Part shown: piece after piece, positions 1-9,389 of the stretch
Layout of the letters: every line of letters begins with the position of its first letter
How positions within the stretch are numbered: position 1 is the stretch's first letter
Assembly (NCBI GenBank): GCA_963693365.1
Contig: CAVNZM010000002.1
Location: 13,888,001 to 13,952,000, forward strand
Direction of reading: 5' to 3'
Origin: Amoebidium appalachense
Taxonomy: Eukaryota > Ichthyosporea
Length of the DNA stretch: 64,000 nt
Notes under the pieces: generated by a model
Seen by the model: the letters and a program-made list of their open reading frames with translations, nothing else
Told to the model about the DNA's origin: nothing
Database searches by the model: none
Made by a program: the position numbers and the translations under genes

Positions 1-307
1 GGTTGTTGAATTTCGTCGGCTCCTTCTCGCTGATCAAAAACAACTTCAGCACTATGTCTGCAACCAGCCTGCGGAAAAGTCCCCAACGACCTCGCAATAT
101 CACCCCGGCCATTCTCAAAAAATCCTCATATGCCGCATATGGCAATGACATTGGATCGGTTAAACCCCAGAAGAATCGATTGAGAGCCGTCAGGGATTTC
201 TGTGGGTCACCACCCGAGATGGCAATGATGTGGGACCTACAGAAACTGAAATAGGGCTCGTTAGCGCGTTCCCAGTTATAAAGGGCCCATGCATCCAGAA
301 GGTAACT
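1..307 (-). CDS. Partial 3'-most visible exon of an unrecognised minus-strand gene
   Basis: Reading the minus strand from 307, about 102 codons stay open to the window edge, beginning SYLLDAWALYNWERANEPYF and later containing a Trp/Phe-rich helical stretch (FFWGLTDPMSLPYAAYEDF). A clean acceptor (tttttcccatgcag) lies immediately upstream at 308-320. The composition is ordinary protein, unlike the low-complexity frames around it. It is probably the continuation of the exons at 1141-1287, 1727-1834 and 2780-3118, all on the same strand. No family was recognised; the helical, Leu/Trp-rich character is loosely ankyrin-like but no repeat consensus is met. The gene continues beyond the left edge. 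Confidence 0.5.
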
Positions 308-439
308 CTGCATGGGAAAAAGAACAGGAATAAGTACAATGTATGCAGCAGACACCTTTTTAACGAACAGTTATCTTGGTGCCTATTTCTGAATGTTTCT
401 TACAAGGATTATCGTCTCGATGTCGCAAAACAGCATCTA

Positions 440-1135
440 TTCCCTCCCCCCTCCCCCCCCCCCCCCGTTTCCCCCTCAAACCAAGAGAGGGAGGGAGGGG
501 GGGGAGGGGGGGGGGGGGGGGGGGAGTTTGGAGAAGAAGGGAGGGAGGGGAGGGAAGAGAGTTCAGGGTAAGTAATAGAGAGGGAGGGGAGAAGGGAGGG
601 AAAGGGAGCGATGATAGGGTTAGGGAAAGAGAGCAATTGAAGAGGGATGGAGGGAACGAGGGATAGAGAGGGAGGGAGGGAGAGAGGGGAAGAAAAAGTG
701 AGGTAGAAAAGGAAAGGGACGGAGGCAAAGGGGAGAGGGAGACGGAAAAGGAGCGAGGGAAAGAGAGGGCATAGGAGAGGTGGGGGAGGGGGGGGGGGGG
801 GGGGGGGAGTGAGGGAAAAAAGAAAGGAGGGGGGAGGGCTGGTGGGGGAGAAGACACACAGGGGGGGGGGGGGGGGGGAGGGAGAGAGAGGGAGGGAGAG
901 AGGGAGGAAAGAGGGAGGAGAGAGAGGGAGGAGAGAGAGAGAGGGAGGAAGAGTCATGGTGAGAGGGAGAGAAGAGAGAGAGAGGGAGGGAGGGAGGGGG
1001 GAGATATGGAGATGAAGGGGTGAAGGGTTTGGGGGGGAGGGGGGGGGGGGGTTCAGAGAAAGAGGGGGAGGGAGGGAGGGAGAGGGATTGAGGGATAGAA
1101 GGACGGATGGAAGGAGGGAGGGAGGGAGAGAAGGA
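440..1135. repeat. Purine-rich low-complexity tract (GGGA/GAGG words, poly-G, preceded by poly-C)
   Basis: A C-run at 441-475 is followed by about 650 bases of almost pure A/G on the plus strand, with G-runs at 491-525, 782-806, 862-878 and 1031-1051. It lies inside the presumed intron between the exons at 307 and 1141. The long Pro/Ser/Leu and Gly/Arg frames here are translations of simple sequence. Confidence 0.85.
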
Positions 1136-1140
1136 CATAC

Positions 1141-1287
1141 CAAATGATCGTCCAGAGGTGCATCAGTCGGGGGGCTGAACATCTTCATGACCTCCATACA
1201 CAGAGCATTGTAGTTGAATTCATGACACATGGCGTGAAGAATGGATCCCCGGCCCTCTATCGGTGTAGTGATGCCATTGCTTGGTAC
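1141..1287 (-). CDS. Internal exon, 49 codons, ankyrin-like flavour
   Basis: The minus-strand frame reads VPSNGITTPIEGRGSILHAM followed by CHEFNYNALCMEVMKMF and ends at DDHL. It is bounded by an acceptor (ctcaaggcag, AG at 1289-1288) and a consensus donor (gtatgtcc, 1140-1133), and its length is a multiple of three. The phrase GRGSILHAMCHEFNY resembles the start of an ankyrin repeat (G-x-T-P-L-H-x-A), but one weak repeat is not enough for a family call. Flanking introns are poly-purine on one side and poly-C on the other. Confidence 0.5.
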
Positions 1288-1399
1288 CTGCCTTGAGCAC
1301 AATAATGTCAGTTGGGTGTGGATGAGAGTAAGAATAGGTCTTACACTAGGCAACTTGACTACACACACAACACACACAAACAAATGTTTCGGTAAAAGA

Positions 1400-1635
1400 G
1401 AACCTCCCTCCCCCCCCCCCCCCCTCCCCCCCCCCCCTCTCCCCCTGTCCCTCCCTCCCCAACACCAACAAACGGAAAACCTGTAAACCGACCCACCATT
1501 TAGTAAGATTATAAATGATAAGGCTTGCTTATAATCAAGTAAATATCTAATCCCCCCCCCCCCCTCCTCCCCCAGTTGAATTAGATAGGATGAGAGCTGT
1601 AAAAAATGGAACCCCCCCCCCCCCCCCCCCTCCCA
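1400..1635. repeat. Poly-C tracts
   Basis: C-runs at 1408-1436, 1551-1563 and 1612-1630 lie within the presumed intron between the exons at 1287 and 1727. No gene is seen in 1288-1720. Confidence 0.8.
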
Positions 1636-1726
1636 AGTCTCCGGAGCCATTCAGATGGAATACATAATAAATAGCAACTAAAATAGCAAACCAATGAGCG
1701 GATATGCAAAGAGCCATACTCAACAG

Positions 1727-1834
1727 GAGAACATGCATTAACATAGTTTTATGAACAAGTGCCAAACAGTATAAGGTTGACTGATCAGCTTGGTCAAGAA
1801 GGTTTTGAATATCCAGCCACACCTTGCTCTGAAG
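1727..1834 (-). CDS. Candidate exon, F-box-like start
   Basis: The minus-strand frame contains SKVWLDIQNLLDQADQSTLY followed by CLALVHKTMLMHVLL. The W-x-x-I/L-x-x-L-L-x-x-x-D-x-x-x-L spacing recalls an F-box, which is only a suggestion. A possible acceptor (attgcttcag) precedes AGCAAGG and a possible donor is gtatgg near 1726. Alternatively a separate gene starts at the ATG near 1845 (MTLELLQSK). Boundaries are uncertain because the flanks are poly-C. Confidence 0.35.
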
Positions 1835-1849
1835 CAATTCCAATGTCAT

Positions 1850-2123
1850 CCCCCCCTCCCGCCCCTCTCCTCCTCCCCCCTCCCCCCCCCCCCCCCCCCC
1901 CTTCCTCCCAAATCCCATCACAAAGGAAAAAAAAAAAAAAAAGGAGGAAAGCAAAAGCAGACAGAGTCCTCGTCCCTGCGGCTCCTCCCTCTCTCGTTCA
2001 GTTGTTCCACACACCCACGCGCACACACACAGGCAGGCAGACACACAGACAGTAAAGGGGAGCAAGAGAAAAGAGGGACTTTTGCCTGCAACGTTGTTAG
2101 TCGATTGCTCACCCTCCCCCCCC

Positions 2124-2154
<31 letters not shown>

Positions 2155-2314
2155 ACCACACACACACACACCAACGCACACACCAACCCCACGCAGGCAC
2201 GCACGCGCGCAGGCGCAGGCACGCATGCACACACACAGCCACACCCACACACACACACACACGTACACGTACACGTACACACGCGCACGCGCATGCGCAT
2301 GCGCATGCGCACGC

Positions 2315-2393
<79 letters not shown>

Positions 2394-2552
2394 TTCTTCG
2401 GTCTTCACCGAAACCCACACCACCAGAAAGCAAAACGGCTCCCCTTATTCGTGGACCTGGTGAGACGAACCTACATTCTTTTTTGGTCACCCAAAAAAAA
2501 CAAAAAAACAGTATGTCTTACCCAGCAACCCACCGTCCCCCCCCCCCCCCCC

Positions 2553-2580
<28 letters not shown>
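1850..2580. repeat. Poly-C, (CA)n with CG-containing variants, and a C-run followed by A-rich sequence
   Basis: C-runs lie at 1875-1901 and 2115-2141. A compound alternating purine-pyrimidine tract (CA, GTACAC, GCGCAT, then pure (CA)n) spans 2142-2391. A C-run at 2537-2574 passes directly into A-rich sequence. The CG-containing alternating stretch at 2200-2320 is potentially Z-DNA-forming. Confidence 0.85.
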
Positions 2581-2583
<3 letters not shown>

Positions 2584-2779
2584 CAAACAAACAAAAAAAC
2601 CCCTTCTACATAGCATGTACCTTAGGAATAACCCACAAAGTCTTAACTTCTGCTCCATTATTCCAGCTTGTATGTTCATATCAAGGAGAACGGGGGGAGG
2701 GGGGAGGGGGGGGGGGGGGGGGAAAGAAAGAGAGAAAATGTGCACATGCTAGCAGAGGACACAAGGGATCAAGTACCCA

Positions 2780-3118
2780 TTAGACTCCAGAAAGTCTTTC
2801 CAGGCGATTAAAATTGTCCTCACGGCAGCAAGGGACCCCTCGTATAGTCTGTGACAGGACCAGGGTATGAACATCCTTCGTATCCCACTGCGGAGCATGG
2901 CGTGCAATAAACTCTAGCCGGCTGAATTCGCCTGCATTCTTCCCCGAAAGAATGGCACGCTCCAACAGTCTAAAGGGGCCACCGCGCAGCCGGAAAAATG
3001 TGGCGATCGATATGTAACTGCCGCTTCCGTCTTGATCCATGCATGGGATGGGGAACCGGGAAATATAGGCCCATTCTGTTAGGTTCTGTGTAAGGTCAAG
3101 ATAAAGCCATCGCTTCAC
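2780..3118 (-). CDS. Exon of about 113 codons, unrecognised protein
   Basis: A strong acceptor (cctttcttgcag, AG at 3120-3119) opens a frame starting VKRWLYLDLTQNLTEWAYIS and containing FRLLERAILSGKNAGEFSRL and APQWDTKDVHTLVLSQTIR. The frame ends at a TAA at 2777-2779, so this could be a terminal exon. An internal GTGAGG at 2823-2818 is a better donor than anything near the stop, in which case the exon ends at 2824 and the gene continues to the exons at 1834, 1287 and 307. Codon choice and residue mixture are those of a real protein. No known domain was identified. Confidence 0.5.
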   Translation of the reverse strand: MKRWLYLDLTQNLTEWAYISRFPIPCMDQDGSGSYISIATFFRLRGGPFRLLERAILSGKNAGEFSRLEFIARHAPQWDTKDVHTLVLSQTIRGVPCCREDNFNRLERLSGV

Positions 3119-3179
3119 CTGCAAGAAAGGGCGTGAAGTCAGGTTGCTTGTCACTATGGGGTGGTAAAAAAGGTAGAAA

Positions 3180-3575
<396 letters not shown>

Positions 3576-3656
3576 AACATCTGATCACCTACGTTTTAAT
3601 CTTGTGATATGTCTGTTCCTCCCGTTCTTGTTTCCCTTAATGACCACAGTAGTTAC

Positions 3657-3812
3657 CTGGGTTCCCTCTTCTCATATCTCTGCCCTTCGCATAAATCCCC
3701 AGAATTGTCTCCCTATGCCGGCTACAAGGAAAAGATGACGATACAGCACTGGTTTTCATTATTCCTTCCAGAAACAACACATAAGAGAGCAGCATCTGCC
3801 CAACCGTGTTTG
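3657..3812 (-). CDS. Candidate exon with consensus donor
   Basis: On the minus strand a donor CCCAG|GTAACT (exon end 3657) closes a frame of about 51 codons containing VGQMLLSYVLFLEGIMKTSA and SRHRETILGIYAKGRDMRRG. The proposed acceptor (gctggaaag, AG 3814-3813) is weak. The frame does not join in phase with the exon at 3919-4006 or with 2780-3118, so either one boundary is wrong or another exon is missing. Not recognised. Confidence 0.3.
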
Positions 3813-3918
3813 CTTTCCAGCACAAATTCACTGCTCCGCCCCCCTCCCTCCCCCTCTCCCCCCCCCCCCTTCCCCCCCCCCCCCCCCCCCCCTCTTCCTC
3901 CTCCTTGTTGCAAGGTAC

Positions 3919-4006
3919 CTCTTTGTTAGCCCGTCAAAAGCCGGCGCCAGTGGATGTGCCGTGGGCTCTGGCGGCCGCACATATCGGTTACCCTTGCGAA
4001 CCATGG
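3919..4006 (-). CDS. Candidate first coding exon (ATG at 4004)
   Basis: A good acceptor (tatcctgcctacag) is followed two bases later by ATG and an open frame MVRKGNRYVRPPEPTAHPL ending in AAGAG|GTACCT. A 5'UTR intron ending just before the start codon would explain this. It would begin the minus-strand gene whose other exons lie at lower coordinates. Phase agreement with the next candidate exon is not satisfied. Confidence 0.35.
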
Positions 4007-4075
4007 CTGTAGGCAGGATACAGAGTAAGTTTTTGGGATGTAAGTGTTGGTTTTCTTATGCTTGGAAAACTATTT

Positions 4076-4193
4076 GGGGGGGGGGGGGGGGGCAAGTTAT
4101 ATTCATTTGAATGGCCCGGGGTTTTTTAGGTTGTAGCATTCGATCCAAATATTGTGGCCTAAAAATCAGTGTCAGTGTTTACGGGAGATCTCC

Positions 4194-4242
<49 letters not shown>

Positions 4243-4345
4243 GGGGAGACGGGGGGCGGAGGGGGGGGAAGGGGGGGGGGGGGGAAGGGGGCGCTGGGGG
4301 TTGGGGGGGGGGGGGGGGAGGGGGGGGGGGGGGAGGGAGAGGCTG
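4076..4345. repeat. Poly-G tracts
   Basis: G-runs of up to about 45 bases occupy 4076-4092 and 4195-4345, interrupted by single A, T or C. They give the Gly/Arg or Pro frames seen here. No gene is visible in 4020-4400. Confidence 0.85.
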
Positions 4346-4503
4346 AGCTTTAGCAAGGGGGAACACTGGGCTTGGACATATGCAGTTCAGAGAGGAAACA
4401 TTTAGGCCGGATAACAGTGTGTAAGGAGCATATACATTGATCTCAGTAGCCCAGGCACACGCATTGTAATGCTGCTAAGAGCGGTTCAGGTCTGGGCCCG
4501 CAC

Positions 4504-4643
4504 CTTGCAACATAACGTCGATATGAAGCCAAATCTACATCATAGTTGTATATTCTATGCTTGGCTTTGCCCATATATGGTACAGCTACCTCCCTTTGCA
4601 TCAAGCGCGTTGCCATGTAAACAAGCAATTGGGAAACGACCAC
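4504..4643 (-). CDS. Weak candidate exon
   Basis: The minus-strand frame VVVSQLLVYMATRLMQREVA continuing to HRIYNYDVDLASYRRYVAR ends at a donor-like GCAAG|GTGCGG. The acceptor (ggctcttaaaag) is poor. Composition is protein-like and it could be an upstream exon of the 1-4 kb gene, but nothing else supports it. Confidence 0.2.
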
Positions 4644-4788
4644 CTTTTAAGAGCCAGTGAAGCACATTATGTAGCAGTACCAGAATTTCACAGAAATCTT
4701 TTAGAGTGGAGTAGATGCGGCATACTGCGCTAAGCACTCAAGCATTTTATAACAACGAATTGCTGGGAAAAAGGGAGGCACGCTGGGG

Positions 4789-6240
<1,452 letters not shown>

Positions 6241-6299
6241 GGGAAGGAGGCAGGATAGCTAGACAGGAAGAGAAACCCTACATCAAGCTTGACCAAGGC

Positions 6300-6690
6300 T
6301 CATAGGAGATGCACCCATAACGACTAATCCGGTCTTCCACACTTACTTAGAGAGCAAAAGGTTTCACCTTAACGTGACCAAACAATACATAGGAGCAGTT
6401 CACCAGGAGTTGCGGGATAGTACTGGCACGCCTGAACGGGCCCTGTGCAGACTCGATTTCTCAAAAAAGGGAGGAGACCTGTCACTTCCGTATTCAATCA
6501 TAAGGTCACTCCGGACCCTTGATAAGGCCTATGGCATACGGCGGTGTCACGTTTGAAACCAGAGATATCGAAGTACTTTTGCTGGCCGGGTCCACCTGTG
6601 CTGCCCACCTGAGAGTCCGGCTGCGCAGTGACGTCAAGGTCATGAAACAGGAGTCTGATTGGAGCGGATAGCACCGCACGCATCTATTCG
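6300..6690. other. Non-repetitive stretch, no gene assigned
   Basis: About 390 bases of ordinary complexity. Short open frames exist on both strands (plus 6374-6556, minus 6498-6683) but neither has recognisable splice sites or a known motif. Confidence 0.3.
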
Positions 6691-6716
6691 TCCCGAGATT
6701 GTGGCCACACTTACCG

Positions 6717-6982
6717 ATTGTGCAATTCTAACCCCTCCTTGTGATATAGCTTGGAAATGTTTATTTTGGTGCTGTAACCTTTGTTTCCATAAATGTTTGT
6801 GCCACTTTTGTGCAGAACCTTTTTCTCGTAAACACTTAGATAGATGTATTTATTTATCTCAGATTATTCCGTTAGTGAAAATTAGAAGACAGGCTTATTT
6901 AGATAATCCTGATATTACGTCTATTGACTATCTGTTGAACCACGGTATGTTTAACGAGTTTTCTAGGTGTATGATTATTTAA
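6717..6982 (+). pseudogene. Possible 3' tail of a non-LTR (LINE-like) retrotransposon ORF
   Basis: The plus frame ending at the TAA at 6980 contains CHFCAEPFSRKHLDRC, a C-x2-C-x7-H-x3-C arrangement typical of the zinc knuckle at the C-terminus of LINE reverse transcriptases, followed by a Leu/Ile-rich tail (YLSQIIPLVKIRRQAYLDNP). About 90 bases after the stop is AATAAAG (7067) and an A-run (7081-7088), as expected for a LINE 3' end. The segment is AT-richer than its neighbours. No RT core is present, so this is at most a 5'-truncated remnant; the call rests on one motif. Confidence 0.3.
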
Positions 6983-7316
6983 GTCGTTATCTCCTCCGTA
7001 TCCGAGAGTGAGGGCTTCTATATTTTCTTCTCCGAGATATCACCGCTTCTATTTTGCTGAGCATATCAATAAAGTCATTATAAAAAAATTTCACACCGAT
7101 TTTGGAGGAAGCTGCAGCTCGGCCCGCGGCTCGCCCGAAGTCGCCCTCCGTCGGACTTGCTTCCTCAGGCACACGGGCTCGCTGCCGGGGCGAGCGAAAC
7201 TGTGCACGTGAGAATGTGAAGTTCGCACATCCCCCCCTCGCTGCAAGCTGCAGACAAAAACGCACTACTGCTTGCGGGTGACACGGCAGACTATTGCTCA
7301 CCAGGTGTGAGCGACG

Positions 7317-7389
7317 GTAGTGTGTACACTCTGCTAGTCAGGCGAGAATAGTAGGGGCTTTTGCCGTAAGTCAGCACTTTTCTTGCAGG
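7317..7389 (+). repeat. LTR-end-like segment shared with 24132-24204
   Basis: The stretch from GTAGTGTGTACACTCTGC to CAGCACTTTTCTTGCA is essentially identical in the two places (one extra C in the second copy). Here it abuts the copia coding region; the bases after the final CA would be the primer-binding site position. Sequences upstream of the shared part differ. Confidence 0.75.
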
Positions 7390-7430
7390 TTATAGGCCAT
7401 AGCACGCTAGTACCACTGCTTTTGGCGAAA

Positions 7431-9389
7431 ATGAAGTTTGACGACGCTAAACTTCCGAAAGCACCGACGCTGACAGGTAGCGAAAATTATGTCAGATTCC
7501 GGAGATTGTTCGCCGATTATTTCAAAGCACGGGGCCTCGCAGATTGCTTGACAACTCGACCTCCTGCCTATGTTTACTCCGAGTCCGGCTCTGCACACGC
7601 CCGTGGGAGCCCAGGGATCGGAACCGTTAGGACCAGGCTTGATTTCTCTTCTACTACCACCCCGGTACAGCGCCCGACTACGGCCAGTGGGCGTAGCCAG
7701 GGTCGTAGCAACACTACAGCACCCGACGGCAACGAGCAAGGCATCGCCGCTGATGAACAGCTGGACGAGAATGCAGAGGTGGAAACCGACGGCGTTTCTT
7801 TGTCCGCGCAGGCAGACGAGTGCCAGCGCCAGGCGCAGGCGCGCTATCTTCTCCTTACGAACGTGAGCAAGGAAATCCAGGACTCGGTGCAGGACCTGGA
7901 AACCGCGTTTGACATATGGCACGACCTCGAGAGCACCTACGGGCACGTGAGTGAGCAAGTGCAGGCAGCAATGCTCTCCGAGTGGTACGACCTTGCCAAC
8001 ACAGTTGACCGGAGAACCACAATTACGGCTCTGTTTGGCACGGTGCGGGCTTTGGCTTCCCGCCTGGCTGATGCCGGTGTTCCTCAGCCCCCTCACCTCA
8101 TCCGTTTGAAGGTGCTTGAATGCTTACCGCCGCAATTTGCCGAGCTCAAGACATCATTGTTTGTGGTGCGCAACACTTTGACGCTCGAAGAGCTTAAGCA
8201 CGATCTGCTAGCTTTCGAGGTGACCATGAACAAGACCAAGCGCCGCAACCACAAACCCGATCCTCCCAACCCACCCAAGCCCACTGCTATGACTGCGCAG
8301 ATCAGTGCCCGCGACAAGTCAACAAAGCCCTCGGACGGGGGCAGGCAGGTTGCACCGCGTGGGGCTGGTGCCAACAACCGCAATTCTGGGAACTGCGGCG
8401 ACCGGCGCCCCACTAAAACCAACAACAACGACCGTGAGTATTGTCGCAAGCACGGCCTGTGTTTCTCCTGCAAGCAGCCTGGGCATTTCCAGCCCATGTG
8501 CCCCCGGCGCCTTGAGACACTCCGTGCCAACCTGGCTGCAGCTGAGGCTCTTGCTGGTGGCGACAGTTCTGACCACGAGGGTACACTGCTCATGGCCGTT
8601 GCCACTGCTACTGCCCTACCTGCCTCCCGTGCACGTGCGGATGCCTGGACGTGGGATGGGGCCGCCTCCTGCCACATGTCTTCCTTCAAGGGGGATTTTG
8701 TGTCGCTGACCCCCATGGTTCCACCTGCCCGCGTGCGCGTTGGTGGCGGTGTGATTGAGGCTACGGCTAGTGGTATTGTCCGTGTGGATGCCTGGCACAA
8801 CGGCAAACAACACAGGCTGCTTCTACAGACCTGGTATGTGCCGAAATTGGGCGCCCGTTTGTTTTCTGCCCCAATGGCCGCTCGCAGCGAAAAGGGTGAA
8901 CACCAGTCTCGGGTGGGAAAGGATGCGGTGACTGTTTATACCCCAGCCGGTGAAGTCTTCTTCCAGTGCCCCATTGACCCGGGCTCTAACATTTACCTCT
9001 GCCCGTTTTCCGCCCCAGGAGCACCCCCACCCACCACTGTGTCGGCCTTAACACGCGCCACACGGCCACCCCAGCACCAGCTGTTGCCCCGGTCCTCTCC
9101 CCTTCCCCTGTTCCCCTCCCTGCACTCGCTGCTATGCAGGAGGAGGAGAAGGAGGACACCGTACCTGCCGGTTTTTGCAGCGATAATGAGGACAGTGGGT
9201 ATGAAACAGACACCACGATGGTTATTAGTGGCCCCGCTCGCACCACCACCGCCACCTCCGCGGAGCCACCCACAGCCGAAAGTGGTGCCCCAACATCACA
9301 GGCCCCTTCGGCAGTGCCCACACAGCACCCATGGTCACCCTACAAGAATGCTGGGGCAGCCACCTACGAGGTGTGGCACCGCCGTTTAG
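7431..9389 (+). CDS. Copia Gag and protease frame
   Basis: The start chosen is the ATG at 7431 (MKFDDAKLPKAPTLTGSENY), which fits the copia Gag N-terminus; the frame is open 48 bases further upstream. Residues about 140-290 carry the UBN2-type capsid region (YLLLTNVSKEIQDSVQDLE ... FDIWHDLESTYG). A CCHC knuckle, CFSCKQPGHFQPMC, begins near residue 344. The protease active-site region near residue 409 reads WDGAASCHM where copia proteases normally have D-S-G-A-S-x-H-M, so the conserved Ser-Gly after the catalytic Asp is altered. The frame is lost after about 9020 in Pro-rich sequence; integrase continues in the -1 frame, although copia normally encodes one polyprotein. Either a small indel or a programmed shift is possible. 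Confidence 0.85.
   Translation: MKFDDAKLPKAPTLTGSENYVRFRRLFADYFKARGLADCLTTRPPAYVYSESGSAHARGSPGIGTVRTRLDFSSTTTPVQRPTTASGRSQGRSNTTAPDGNEQGIAADEQLDENAEVETDGVSLSAQADECQRQAQARYLLLTNVSKEIQDSVQDLETAFDIWHDLESTYGHVSEQVQAAMLSEWYDLANTVDRRTTITALFGTVRALASRLADAGVPQPPHLIRLKVLECLPPQFAELKTSLFVVRNTLTLEELKHDLLAFEVTMNKTKRRNHKPDPPNPPKPTAMTAQISARDKSTKPSDGGRQVAPRGAGANNRNSGNCGDRRPTKTNNNDREYCRKHGLCFSCKQPGHFQPMCPRRLETLRANLAAAEALAGGDSSDHEGTLLMAVATATALPASRARADAWTWDGAASCHMSSFKGDFVSLTPMVPPARVRVGGGVIEATASGIVRVDAWHNGKQHRLLLQTWYVPKLGARLFSAPMAARSEKGEHQSRVGKDAVTVYTPAGEVFFQCPIDPGSNIYLCPFSAPGAPPPTTVSALTRATRPPQHQLLPRSSPLPLFPSLHSLLCRRRRRRTPYLPVFAAIMRTVGMKQTPRWLLVAPLAPPPPPPRSHPQPKVVPQHHRPLRQCPHSTHGHPTRMLGQPPTRCGTAV

Noticed and set aside
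409-1650. 413-codon Pro/Ser/Leu minus-strand frame
   Set aside because: Mostly poly-purine complement. Only the 49-codon segment at 1141-1287 looks like protein and it has its own splice sites.
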